Origin: Mesodorylaimus sp. YZB2_4
Taxonomy: Eukaryota; Nematoda; Enoplea; Dorylaimida; Dorylaimidae
Direction of reading: 5' to 3'
DNA length: 64,000 bases
Assembly (NCBI GenBank): GCA_030248295.1
Contig: JASANH010000938.1
Location: forward strand, 124,001-188,000
The notes beneath the pieces are model-generated. The model did no database searches. It worked only from the letters and a program-made list of their open reading frames with translations, and was not told where the DNA came from. A program made the position numbers and the translations under genes. Position 1 is the first letter of the stretch, and each line of letters begins with the position of its first letter. Shown in pieces: positions 43,504 to 55,104 of this stretch.

Positions 43504-46500
43504 TTTGACTGGGTCGAATTATACCAAATCGAATGCTGCTGCCGAGGCTGCTCGTCGGATCTCTATGAACCACTTGGGTTGGAATGATGAGCTGCTCGAT
43601 TCAGTGACCTTATATATTGGCAGGTGTGAGAGTAGTCACAATGCACCTGATTGGACTTGTTTTTTCGTGAAGCTAGATCTGTGTACAGAGGGATCAGACA
43701 CAGGCTGGCCAGCTTATCATGATGCTAATGAGGTGGGAGCCGACTGTACCTCCCTTCCAGCCTAACTACAAAGCAGATTACGGAACACATGGATTTCACG
43801 TTTTTGCACGCTCTTCGCATCGGAGCATGGGCGTTTCCTGTCAAGCAAGTTTTCAGAGTTTTACCTGATTTGGACAGTAAATGAGCAGTAATTATGGGCG
43901 GAACCGTTTTCTCACAGCAAGCCTGAAGTTGGATATCATTAGGACCCTTGGCAGCAGGCCATATGCACTGGGGCGGAAGGCTTACTGAGAGTGTTCATCG
44001 CAGGAAGTCATGCCCATGATAACAACACATGCAAGTGCAACAGCTACAGTACGTATGGGATATTCACCCAATGATCAGGAGTAATTAAGCATTGGTGAAT
44101 TCGAATCAGGACTGTTCAATGATGGAAGCGCAGGTACGTACCTTGTTCAGTGTGAGAGGCAGACAAGCGCAATAAAGCTGACCTATTTAAGTCAGCCACG
44201 GCTAGCGTGCTAGCAGGCCAACTATCCACATCGAACGTTCAGGTGTTGATCCGATGGCGATGCCACGTAGCAGACAATGTCTTGTTAAGGTGACTTGCTT
44301 ATGCCCGAACTGATTGTGAGTTCTCGTTGTGTGGCGATCGGTGCACACCCGGTGTTATGTCATATCGCAGGTGGCGAGGTGCAGCCGAGGTCATAGTCGC
44401 AAGAAGAGTACCCACCAATCGCTACTCGACCTGATGAGGATCAACCACAAATTGTTGCCGACATTTTCTACTGAGAAATTTTGGACCGTTTTCCTTCTGT
44501 TTGCTCTTTCACAGACGTGGTCAAAGTGCCAATGAGCGAAGAGGGAAAGGGTGATTCACGACGCCATCAAGGTCTTTGTGGGCCTTGCTTCGCGCCCAAC
44601 GCCCTTCATCTGGTGGAGACCTGGTCGCAATGGTGCGCCTGGTAAAGTGGCGCGAGAAAATTGGAATCTTGATTGAACCATTTTTTCAGAACAAAACAAT
44701 CGCACCGATGAAGTTAGCTTTGGTTGAATCGGGGTACCGATGGACTGCTGGAACCGTACCAGGCTACTCTGAATGAGAAGATGTGGGTCAGACATCGCGG
44801 CCAAATCAAATAAGGAATATCTTGCAGATAGTTAGGTCCCCAACAGTGAAGCGCAGAAAGAAAATCCGCTCAATTTTAAGGACTGAACCAAGAATTTTCG
44901 CTCAAATTAAACCGACTGAGCTTTTAACGTGAGTAAGCTTATTTTGCCTCTCTATTGCAAAATTAACATGATTTCAATTGTTGCGATGCAGAAATTTTCT
45001 TGGGTATTCATCGGTTTGGTAATCACTGAATGCCGACAACCACCAGGTATCTGAGCTAGCTGCTTTGAGTAAAATGAGAGTTATCGCATCGACTCAAGGG
45101 CCTTGGCTTCCCCTCACCGAATGTACATAATCAGCTGCTCGTCTAAGAGCTCCAACTCCGCCGGTGAAGCACATTACTAAAGCTGATATGCACTGCAGGG
45201 GGATCGGGCACACTATACACTCAATGATTGGCCCAACTGCGGGTCGAAATCTGGCCGGAAATGTGCACTCACATCAACGTTTGCCTGCTAGGCCCGGTCA
45301 ATGGGCCATGTGATTAATGATCATGTGATGCAGAAGGTTTGCCGTACCGCAAATAGGGCGATGGAATGTTGGGCACTAACCACTCCAGATCAACACAGCC
45401 CAGGTTTGTTCCGTACCACAAAGGCACGCATGGATATTGAACGAGGAGAGCAATTTACAGGGCCCCGAATGATGGCAAAAGAGTGCTTGAATGGTGCTGG
45501 CGGGACTGTGTGCTGTACTTGAAACCAGCACTCCAGGCGGTCGGGAGATCATCTCGTCTTGAACGCCCACCATGTCTACCTGATGTGGGGCGCACGGACT
45601 GATACGGAGAGTGAGGGCTGATGAGGCCAAATATAATCTGCTGTTGTGTGCACGACGAAATAGTACATGGCACATGTGCGCTCGTGGTGTCTGGTATTGC
45701 CCTCACTGGGCTGCCCAACGGTGGCGGGTGTGGGGACAAAATTCCTGTTCGACATCTGGCGATAAGAGCAGTGCTGGCTGATGTGAGCACGAGTCTTTCT
45801 GCTGATCTAAGGTAAGTGACACAATCAAGCCCTTCGAGGTTTGGTAAAGAGCAGAGGCGTTTGCCAAAAAGTGCATTTACACAGGCTGTGTATCTAGAGG
45901 CCAGATGGAAGGATTTGATGTGCTATCCTGGCAATGGTACCTTAGCAGCGCGGTACACTCAACCCAATCTTTTGCACAATTTATCACTCTAAGCAGATCT
46001 AACTAATCGATCTCGGGCTTGCTTCGAAACAGTTTACTCGCAGGACAGCAGAAAGGCGCTGGTGATATCTTCTACTCGCGCGCAACACCTGTGGCGCCGA
46101 ACCATTCAAGGTGATATAGGGACTAGGCGTGCCAGTGAAACGACGGTTACTCAGGTAACAAATGTCAATAATGAGCTGGCTGCAAGGTCCGTAGGCCGTC
46201 ATCAGCTTGTAACTAGCCTCATCCTCGACTCGACGGGTGGATGGACGGATGGCTATTTCGCGTGCTCGTGTTCCGTTTGCTTCCTAGTACAGTTGCTCAG
46301 CTGTACACGAAGTCCGAATCGGCGGAAGATTGAAGCAATATAGAATGAAATAGTGTGCGCGGATGTTGGCACGTGCATCAAGGGGCCCATGGTGGGGCCT
46401 CGGGCATCTTGGAGGATGTGTCAGATGATTGGATGCCCGTCAGAAGTGCATCCCAGAAGCCATCAGCGTGTCCTCTTGTCCACCAGGCCAGTCATTTCAT

Positions 46501-49500
46501 GGTCATTTATGGGGTCGATGAGCAGTTTGTGTTCGTGCGAGAATTGAGCAAGCAACACTTATTATTCTCGTATCAAGCATTTGCTAGAAGCTGCGTGCAT
46601 CGGCAAACTAATTGTTATGTGTCCGGGGGGGCCGCAGCGTCGGCCGTTTCGTTTTTCTTTCGCATGATCGCTTTTTAGTGCTGGGAAGCGTTTGCTGCTT
46701 TTCGAAATGCATCCTTTCGTTTGTTCCCCGAGGAGAAGTGGCCGAGTTTGGGCTCGTTTTAGACATTCCCGGGTTTTGATTGAATTTCAGTGCGAACCCC
46801 GGGGACACGCTTCGTTGTCGATAGTCGTTAGCCGCCGCTAGTGCTGCCCAATACGAGGTAGAAAAGGACGCCTCCTAAAGGCCGCCCGGATAAGGACACG
46901 CCAGTGCTTCTTTCGAGAATGAGGAAAAATTTTCTGCTTTTTTCATTCTCGCTTCCCGGCGACTCTGCTGATTGGTGCTCCCTCTCGCCGTCTTACTGTA
47001 GGTCTACATCGAAAACCTATCCTTCTGATTTTAGACGTCGAGACGAGCGGCAGTGAAGACAAACCAAAAGCGACGATGGGTTGAGGGGCAGATGTGAAAG
47101 GCACGTTTGTGGACACTGGCGTGATAGGTGGTCGAGCCAGCTCCCTCGTGCGTCATTCAACTTAATCGACTTTTTTCACCTGGTCACAAAGAGCAGAAAT
47201 GTTTCATTGTGAGTCGATGGGAGGACTGGCAAGGAGGGCAATTGTGCGTGCGAGGTATAATTTGATAGAGGATGTGAGAATTGCGTGAGGGTCGATGTCC
47301 CGTCCCGCCCCATTGTCCTCGCCGGTCACTGCAGTCCTCTTGTATCCGGCCGTGTATGAACTGTGCGAGGGTCAAACGTCATCGAGTACAGATGTGTGCA
47401 TATGGGCTTTTGTGGCCGATAAAGACAACAGCTGCTCGTTTGCCATTATTGGTGGTAGGCAGCATGTCCGATGTCGGCAACCTTCTGTCCTCGTCATGCT
47501 ACGCGTACATAACGAACTTAACCCTGAACACAAAAGAGGGCGCCAGCGGTCGGCACGCGATACGGCCGTTGTCCTTCCGCTCAGTCCATCATTAGAACGG
47601 CCTGCGAGGACGCCGTTTTCCGATTATGCGCCCCGTCCAAGGAGAAGGATTTTACGCCCGGGATACGCAGCCGGCGCGTATCCGGCGGCAGACGGTCGAC
47701 GGCCGCCTCCAGTTCCGTTCCCTCGTCCCAGCCCATTGTTCCCTGCAAGCGGCAGATGGGCCCGCTTTCCTCAATTTCTTTCCATTCAGTCCTCGCAGAG
47801 AGGCGGCCTCGACCAGCCCGTTCCATTCCCATTTTCGCACGTGTCCCGTTCCCATCATATCGCCCCCAAATGGATCGTGTCTGCTGCATGCAATTTCCAG
47901 CAATGCCCATATTTGGCCAGAGTGCTTGCTGACCCTCGCCACGTCGGCCACGTGACAGTATGTTTTGCCGGCCTCGCTCAGGTGATAAGACTGTGAAGAG
48001 GACTTGTAATTTGTCTCGGCAGATCCGTATGAGCCTTCAACGAGGCGGTCGGAGGCGGCTGCTCGGAAGGGACGCTCGATTGGGTATTGAAGGAAGGCGC
48101 AGCTTAAAAATACATTGGCTATGGCGGAATGGGAGTTTGCTAGACTCGTTTTCGTGAGGCTATTCCTAAATGGAAGGAGTGAGTGCGGGCGACTCACGCA
48201 TTCCACTCGTTTCTCTCCTTTCTTGCCCGTCGTTCGATTTCTCTTCAGAGGAGGCGTAAGGCGGCCTCCCATAAGCTTATACTCGGGGTCTTCGTTTTTG
48301 CTTTTGAGTCGATGGGCGCCGAACGGGTCTCCGGAATCGATATCTCATTAGGGCTCCTAGTCTGGACAAGGAGAGCGAAGCCTACGAGTATGAGTGCGTG
48401 CGTACTGTCACGGTTCCTCTTCGGGTTCTCGCTCGGCGCCCGTCCAGCTTAATGGCTGCCCATATACGGCTCGGTGAGAGCCCGCTTCGGCTTCGGAGCT
48501 CGTCGAGTCGTCGTTAGTCGTCGTCTTCCGACAAGCGCCTCGTACGAACGGCGACCAATGTTTAGCTTTCACGCCGCATTCCCCAGCTTTCCAACATCGG
48601 GCTCGAAAACAAAGTAAGCTCCAACATTTTCCACATAGCAATTTGTGAACAAATATGGAAAAAGATCTTTTCTCTGTATCCCTAGTCTCCCTGGAGTGAC
48701 AGGCATTTCAGAACCTGTGCATTGCTGTCTTATGATATCCAGTTCCGGTGCCTATTCGCCGTGGCCAACACTCCGTGTTCACTGTCTGCCTTGATCTGCA
48801 TTCAGAGAATTAAGGCACGCGGTGAATGCCAAGGGTTGGCCCGAGTCGACAAGGACTGTCTTAGGGCGTGCATGATTAGCGGATGGTGCTCGTGTCCGAG
48901 GAGTGCTCGGACCAATAAAGCCAATGCATGATGTACAGTCATCTTCTGTATCCCTCATTCTAGTGTCCATAAATAAGAAATAACATGACGGAAAAACGGC
49001 TCACCGTACGCTTTTTTGTATACATGCATCATCGAGGCCGGTTCTCTGGCGTGGAGGGGAGGAGCGGGGCCTAAGCGCTAGTTAGCTTGGCATTCACTGA
49101 CAATTGCATTAGCCGCGCCGAAGCTAATGAGCCGAGACGGAAATTCAGCACTTTCCAAAGAGGCAGAGTCGTGGTTGGGCCCCTTTGGGTGTTGGCTACA
49201 GCCATTTTCAACCATTCGCTGATAGCCGAGCCTGCTGGCAGTCTTTTTCCGAGCTTCTCACACTAGCGACTACAGCTTTTTCTCAACGGTCAATATTGAA
49301 GGAGGCGCATTTTTGACATCCTGACATTCGATTACGTCTGTCAGCTTCCTCGCGGCTTGGTCATCCTTTGTTAAAAGCCATGTTAGGGCAGGGAAGCTAG
49401 TCCGGGCTTGAACTCGTTGAACACGTTCTTTCGGTCTCGTCTTGTGATGACGCCCCGGAGCAATTGCTCTAGCCGAACTTATTAGATATAAGACGTTTCT

Positions 49501-49969
49501 CTCACCCGTCTCCGTTTTAGGCTCGGACCTGTTTTCCTAGCTCTACAACTTTCCTCCCCTTCCTATTTCTTATTCGTCCTCGCTCCCCGGGACCCGAAGA
49601 AAGCCTAAGCGGCGACAAAGCTGCGGGCATGGACGGCAATATCCGAAGCAAGTGACGTTAACCAAATCAATGTCACCGGATCACGAGACGAGGCTCACTA
49701 AACGAGCACGTAGGAAACTGCATGTGACCCGTGGCCTACTACTCTTGGCACGGCTTCTTATTTTGATCTATCCTCACGTACACATCACCTTGCTCGGATA
49801 ACAATGCTGCTAGATTCGCTGGAATGAACCAAAAATAGACGCACCTGGCTAACCGCACCGACAAGTACTCGTCCGGTGCTTGCCAGTGCTCACATGACCA
49901 CTTCTAACAATGAGCCGCGTCTCCGACCAGAATGAGCGCATAGTGGATAGGGGGCTGTTTCACAGTCGG
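43504..49969. other. long gene-poor region
   Basis: No exon could be supported over 6.4 kb. The longest frames (233 codons plus at 47295, 206 codons minus at 48272) overlap each other on opposite strands in a GC-rich patch, and neither has a domain, signal or splice support. The patch at about 46.9-49.6 kb is more GC-rich than its surroundings and could be a regulatory or CpG-rich region for a gene not visible here. Confidence 0.4.
43608..43618 (-). promoter_or_regulatory. TATA box of the secreted cysteine-helix gene
   Basis: Read on the minus strand the sequence is AATATATAAGG, about 105 bp upstream of the ATG at 43503. Distance and orientation fit a core promoter with a short 5' UTR. Confidence 0.5.
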
Positions 49970-50500
49970 CTAGGCAGATGAAGGTGCAACAAGTCTTGAC
50001 CCCAGATCGGACTGCAAGTCAAGTGGCAGCCGGATTTGAGGAAAGGAGGAGACTACGAAACCTATTATGTGGTTGCAACCAGGCACACCAGTACATGTTC
50101 CACTGAGCCTGACCATCACAGTAATATATATTGTCCCACGCACGTCCACATACATGACATGGCGATGGGCGTGGGGATATGCTCGGTTGCAAAAGGGGCG
50201 TTGGTCCCTGTAATGTCCCTCCAACCGGACTGTCTCTGGTGCATGCATGCCATCGGGTTTGCGGCCAGAGATGTCTGAGGAGACTGTTGTGGTTGCGCCT
50301 CCGTTCCCACGGGCTGTTGGGCAAGATGGGTGGCAGCTCACGTGAACTCCCATAGTGCCAGACTGACCCTCCAGCTTGTGGAATTCAATGTGTGATTTAA
50401 TGATCAATGTTCCTGCGCTGTCCGTGAAAGCTATTTTGACTCTAATGCGAGTTCTGTCAGTCGCAGATTCGGTGGAGGTCGCATTCACAAATACATCCAC
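49970..50500 (-). CDS. possible coding exon, unrecognised
   Basis: A 176-codon frame with a plausible beta-rich composition (RIRVKIAFTDSAGTLIIKS and IYITVMVRLSGTCTG) runs to a stop at 49970. It begins with GTG, so a real protein would need an upstream exon or a later Met. No family, signal peptide or splice evidence was found. Confidence 0.2.
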   Translation of the reverse strand: MDVFVNATSTESATDRTRIRVKIAFTDSAGTLIIKSHIEFHKLEGQSGTMGVHVSCHPSCPTARGNGGATTTVSSDISGRKPDGMHAPETVRLEGHYRDQRPFCNRAYPHAHRHVMYVDVRGTIYITVMVRLSGTCTGVPGCNHIIGFVVSSFPQIRLPLDLQSDLGSRLVAPSSA

Positions 50501-50619
50501 CCTTGAGTGAATTCAGACTCGTTTTCGCGAGAGAAAGACGTCACATAGTCAATTTGCGAAATATGATCGCTAACACTCACTTTGCTTTGTTAGTCCAGCC
50601 TAATGCGCTCAAAACGTTG

Positions 50620-50702
50620 CCTAGTGGCCTGGTGGGTTAGCCGTCTGCCTCTCACGCCAGGTGCGCAGTTACGGGCGAGTGTTCGACTCGCGGGCTGGTA
50701 AA
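50620..50702 (+). repeat. tRNA-derived SINE-like element
   Basis: A D-arm-like TGGCCTGGTGGGTTAGCC (50624 on) serves as an A box. A B-box core GTTCGACTC follows at 50681-50689, about 55 bp downstream, as in tRNA-derived SINE heads. The anticodon-like arm does not pair properly, so it is not a working tRNA. The tail GTAAATCATTTCG resembles the tail of the fragment at 1914-2012. Confidence 0.55.
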
Positions 50703-51312
50703 TCATTTCGTTTAAAATGTGTCCCTTCACCCTCGAGTGCGCATAAGCGTTTGGTGATGTGGTAAAACATGAACGTGCGATATACAAGATACTATGTACA
50801 CGTACACGTAACACACATAACTGCTACGCACATCAGAACTACATCAAACATTGCAGCCAATTAGTTTCTCCTTGGAATTTTATGAACACCCGGTAAATTA
50901 TCGTGACAACGATGATGCTCATTCTGACTTAGCTGCCGTTAATCATCCAGGAGCGAGGCGGACCGAGTGCATGCTTACCCAATGGCTAACCAGCCAACAA
51001 AAAAAGCAGGCGGCTGCAGAACAATTTTGCGCTAGTCAGGTTTACCGATGCTAAAAACTGCTACAGGACCTGATCATAAGGACTCGCTAGCGCGATTAAT
51101 GAGAAATGGCTTTCTATTGCGCTGATTTGACATCTGAAAAACAGTCATTTGCAAAGTGCGAATAAACACGCCGCACACAAAAACACCACACCGTGTAATA
51201 TTTGAAATTTACGCTTGCTTTGTCATAAGCAGTTTTGTACTTACTTATTCAAAGTGCGTATTCGATAAAGCCTACTGTATTCGCAGAAGTCGACTCAAAA
51301 ATTCGTGGGTCT

Positions 51313-52559
51313 GTCTAGGTATCTACCGGTCTAGCTATCTACCGGTACACGGCTAAAGAAATGTGTGCGAGGTAACTAGCTGTGCGCGTAAATAGGGTTA
51401 CATGTGCGTTTTGTCTCTCCTATGCGGATTTGTCGCCAGTTCTTGAAACAAATTCTGGATGGACTAATCAACGAGACGTGATTTGGTGTGTTATGAATTT
51501 TGAAGAGCTATTGTGTTCCCATCGGTGAGTTCATTGGTTTCTTGGCCTTTTTGTCGTACTGTACATGGGTTGCAAAAAGAAGAAGAAATTTCGGCAATGT
51601 TTTAATCTCAATCGCCCCATACTGCGCGTATTCCCTCTGGAGAACAAGTGATAACAGTTTTAGGTAATCGCTAAACAAGGGCTCGGGCTCATACAATATT
51701 CCACTTGCGATCAAGGGCCTTAATGGAATGTACGATTGGGAGATTACTGTCGGGAAATATCAAATTCTGAAAAATGTGGGGTTTCAATTGAGAAGGACCG
51801 ATGGAAGAATTGAGAATTACGTGAGATTCAGGTGGACCCACCCCCCCCCCCCCCCCCGCCCCCCCCCCCCCCTATTCGACGGAGGTATGACTAGAATACG
51901 AATACAATAGGGACATTTATTGAGGCGTCATATCACATTTCAATTTGTTAGTTGCTGTTCCAAGTGGGGCAAACTATGTACGGGTCAAACCTGAATTTTA
52001 TAAAAAGAATACGATTTGGTGGACAGAAAGGACTGCTTTAATTTTTGGAAATCTTATTACAGCTGTTCGATAAGGGCAACCATTATCGTTCGATCCCAAT
52101 TACTTATGGAGAATCCAAATCATCTTAGTCGATCAGGCAAGGAGCCTCCAAGAGAAGATTTATCGAGCTCAAAAAGGCCAAATTTTTGAAGATTTGATAA
52201 ATTCGAAACAGTTTGTTGTGCGTACTTGTTTGGAAGCCTTTAAAAACACAGATCAATCTAATCGTTTGTAGGTGTGAGTACTTGCTGTTTCTGTATTGAA
52301 TTTTTAGCTCAACTTGAAATTTGCAATCACACTCCCTAGCTCATGTGTCGGACTCTTTCATAAAAAGGAATCATGTTACCCAGCTGTCTTCGTTTCAGCG
52401 AGGTTTACCTGTTGTGAATCTAGATTAGCGATTAGAACATTAGTTCTGGTTCTTAAACCCACAAAGCATCGCTTCCGACCGGCCTTGTGCGCGGTCGCAA
52501 TATTTTGGTTAGCCGTGAATACTGTAGCGGTAAATACCTAGACCGGTAGATAGCTAGAC
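51313..52559. mobile_element. DNA transposon-like element with about 45-bp terminal inverted repeats
   Basis: The left end (51313-51356) starts GTCTAGGTATCTACCGG and continues TCTAGCTATCTACCGG. The right end (52508-52559), read on the opposite strand, starts GTCTAGCTATCTACCGG and continues TCTAGGTATTTACCG; both then reach CACGGCTAA. Each end therefore carries two tandem copies of an about 16-bp unit, with the two variants in swapped order. The 1.16-kb interior has no transposase-like frame and includes an interrupted poly-C tract (51841-51872). No clear target-site duplication is visible. It ends 87 bp before the SF3B5 start codon. It is most simply a non-autonomous TIR element. Confidence 0.7.
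51841..51872 (+). repeat. poly-C tract
   Basis: Seventeen C, one G, then fourteen C lie inside the TIR element. The length may be unreliable in the assembly. Confidence 0.8.
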
Positions 52560-52646
52560 ACAATCAAATTCGTTTCGTCCGATTTTCCTGATTGTACCCA
52601 TTTGGTTTAGTCGCATCATAGGACGCAGAAGGAGCGATTTTGAACG

Positions 52647-53033
52647 ATGGGCGATCGATACAATATTCATAGCCAATTGGAGCATCTGCAATCGAAATAT
52701 ATTGGTGGGTGACAATTTGTTTAAAAATTTTAGAGAATTTCCAAAAAAATTTTTCCAGTTTTCTTTTCCTATTAGGCCTAGTGACTTTCACTTTGCGGTT
52801 TGTCTGAGTCAGCCAAGTTTTCCCTCCTTTTAGGCACCGGCCACGCGGATACGGGTCGTTGGGAATGGGTCACGAATCAACATCGCGATACGTTCAGTTC
52901 GTACATTGGCCATCACGATTTGACAAACGTTATTGCTATCGCCGAAAATGAAACTCGAGCGAGAGTGAAGTTCCAGTGCCTACAACGAATGATACAGCCG
53001 TGCGGTCCACCGCCGGAGAAAACTGAAGATTAG
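52647..53033 (+). CDS. SF3B5: splicing factor 3B subunit 5 (SF3b10)
   Basis: Two exons (52647-52704, 52834-53033) give 85 residues, against 86 in human SF3B5. The start MGDRYNIHSQLEHLQSKYI and the continuation GTGHADTGRWEWVTNQHRD, YIGHHDLTNVIAIAENETRAR and MIQPCGPPPEK match the family along the whole length. SF3B5 is a small core subunit of the U2 snRNP SF3b complex, bound to SF3B1 and SF3B3, and is also found in SAGA. The intron interrupts codon GGC of the conserved YIGTGHAD. It is the first gene of a tight plus-strand run: DYNC2I2 starts 178 bp downstream. Confidence 0.96.
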
Positions 53034-53203
53034 AATGTTTCGTGCCGTTTTTTATTCTTTCTCGACTCGACTGTTTTTTGCGCAGTAAAGTTTCATTGTA
53101 AAATAGATGAGTTGGAACTGTATAAAATCTGTGACAAAAATCCATAAGTATACTTTATTATCGGAGCTGTCACTGTGCGAATTGCAGATATGCTGATTTT
53201 TAG

Positions 53204-53211
53204 GCTTCTCC
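53204..53211 (+). promoter_or_regulatory. probable trans-splice acceptor before DYNC2I2
   Basis: A pyrimidine-rich TGATTTTTAG ends at 53203, 8 nt before the DYNC2I2 ATG and with no upstream coding exon of that gene. It lies 170 bp after the SF3B5 stop. This layout fits SL trans-splicing of a downstream operon gene. Confidence 0.45.
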
Positions 53212-54830
53212 ATGGGGACCAAATTCGTCGACTCTTTTGAAGCTATTGTTTCCTTGAAGGCGAACGTAGTCAAGTCTAAGAACACGGTGGCATCGATCGG
53301 AGTTCAGTCTAGGGGTATTGCGATCAAAGAATGCGATGCGCAGACAGACGTGGGAACGGACACTGCCTCTCAAACGGATGATCACCGATCGGAAGTTGCA
53401 GATTCGAAGGTCGAAGATTCTAGCTACAATTGGCATACATTAAACGATTTTCTTCTTCGATCAGAACCACTTGTTTTACGAACCATAGCCGATAATCGTC
53501 GAACGGCTCGTTTATTTGCAGTTTACGATGCGGCGTCGATGGCGGACGAATGGGAAGCTCATGTGTCATTGGAGCACACGTTGCGATCTGACACCGATTG
53601 GCCAGCAGGGGCCCAGGCGTTGTGTGTGGCTTGGAACAGCAGTGGGACGACGGTCGGGGTGGCTTGCGGCAGGATGTCGCACGACGATTGGTATGCCGCC
53701 TCATCATTGTGTCTGATGCACTTGATGGTCTTTTCTTTTGTAGGTGTACCCATCGTGGTTTCGTCATGACTTGGAACGTCGATCGAGGACGCTTGAATCC
53801 GAACAAAGCCGATCACGTCTACGAAACCGTGTCCTGTTGCACCTATTTGGCATTCCATCCAACCATACCGAATTTGTTCGCCACTTGCACGTACACGGGT
53901 GATGTGCTTGTGTGGTCGTTGTCAGAGGAAGGTGATCCGATCGCGTCGGCTCAAGTCGCTGACCAGGGCCCGATTAATTGCGTGGCTTGGTTACCTCAGC
54001 TGTCAACAGCCGATGCCCTAATGTTCGCTAGTTCTGGGGCCGATGGTCGTGTGCTGATTTGGGCTGTACCTTCGAAGGGAAGAACGCTTGGCTTGGCGAA
54101 GGCCTTTCAGTTGACTGTTGCCAACTTACCGCGATCCGTGCGTGGCAAAGTTAGCGGCGAGAACAAGGGGACTGGTAGTGGCACGATTGCGTTCGCTCGT
54201 CCCCCGCTTACGTCCCGCTTCGTCGTCGGTACAGAAACGGGCGGCGTGTTCCAATGTAGCATCGAAACGAGCGGTGCGAATGAGGTCGGTGGTCGAGCAA
54301 TGGTGGCCGGATCGGACAGACCGACGCCCTGCTGCGATCCGGTCGTCTTGGCTCAGAAACCGCACAATGGACCCGTCTATAAAGTGGCGTTTCATTCGCG
54401 TGAACCGACTACCATGGCTTCGTGTGGCGCCGATGGATTCGTTCGAATCGGAGCAGCATTTCAAACCTTGCCGTCATTAGAAATCGATACGAATTCGGGA
54501 TGTTTGTTCGACATGTCGTGGTCGCCAGTCAGATCGTGCGTGCTGGCCTGTGCTGCCTCGAATGGACGGCTGCTGGTATTTGATCTCAGTCGAGCTAGGG
54601 ATCGTCCATTCCTGAACATCGAAGCGACGTCTCAAGATCGTGTCGGGGCGCTGATGGCCGTGGCGTTCAATACTCGACGAGCTCACATCGTGGCCACAGG
54701 CGACGCGTCGGGCTATGTGAAAGTTTGGAATCTGGGCGAAGCGTTTGCATCGACACAAGCGAGGGAAGAGCAACTGCTGCAGGAACTGGTGGCCAGTGCA
54801 GCTGGTAGCGGTGAAATCAGTGGCAAATAG
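53212..54830 (+). CDS. DYNC2I2: cytoplasmic dynein 2 intermediate chain 2 (WDR34)
   Basis: Two exons (53212-53690, 53744-54830) give 521 residues (human about 536). The N-terminus has the AQTD-type light-chain-binding-like segments (CDAQTDVGTDTASQTDD). It then reads ALCVAWNSSGTTVGVACGRMSHDDW and GFVMTWNVDRGRLNP, followed by WD repeats: YLAFHPTIPNLFATCTYTGDV, VLVWSLS, FASSGADGRVLIWAVP, MSWSPVRSCVLACAASNGRL and ATGDASGYVKVWNL. Order and residues match WDR34 rather than other dynein intermediate chains. DYNC2I2 pairs with DYNC2I1 in the dynein-2 motor that carries retrograde intraflagellar transport in cilia. A C-terminal acidic helix follows the propeller. It lies 178 bp after SF3B5 and 274 bp before QRSL1 on the same strand. 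Confidence 0.9.
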
Positions 54831-55100
54831 TTGACTGATTTGAGACCATCGATTGCACGCTTTTAGTGTCATTGTTTTCTCAAATTCTCATAACCAAAGC
54901 CTGCGTTGTGTTTGGCTGTGATTGTGGACCAAATTGTGTGCGTGTGGAGGTTTTATCTTTCTCAGTGTTCACCTAGTAAAGCGTGCTTGTTGGCAGAGTG
55001 ATGCTGTGTGCTGCTTCTTGGCACAGGCTTACTTGCCTGGAAATGCTGTCGATTTTGGGAGCTCATTCAACGATTCTGACTCACGTTCGCTTTCTTGCAG

Positions 55101-55104
55101 AAAC
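55101..55104 (+). promoter_or_regulatory. probable trans-splice acceptor before QRSL1
   Basis: CGCTTTCTTGCAG ends at 55100, 4 nt before the ATG at 55105. No preceding coding exon of the gene is evident. The spacing is that of an SL trans-splice site. Confidence 0.45.

Noticed and set aside
47295-48272. Two long overlapping frames on opposite strands (233 and 206 codons).
   Set aside because: They mirror each other in a GC-rich patch with few stop codons. Neither shows a domain, signal peptide or plausible splice continuation, so this is most likely composition.
50630-50705. Functional tRNA-Val (anticodon-like CAC).
   Set aside because: The anticodon stem and acceptor stem do not pair, so this is not a tRNA gene.
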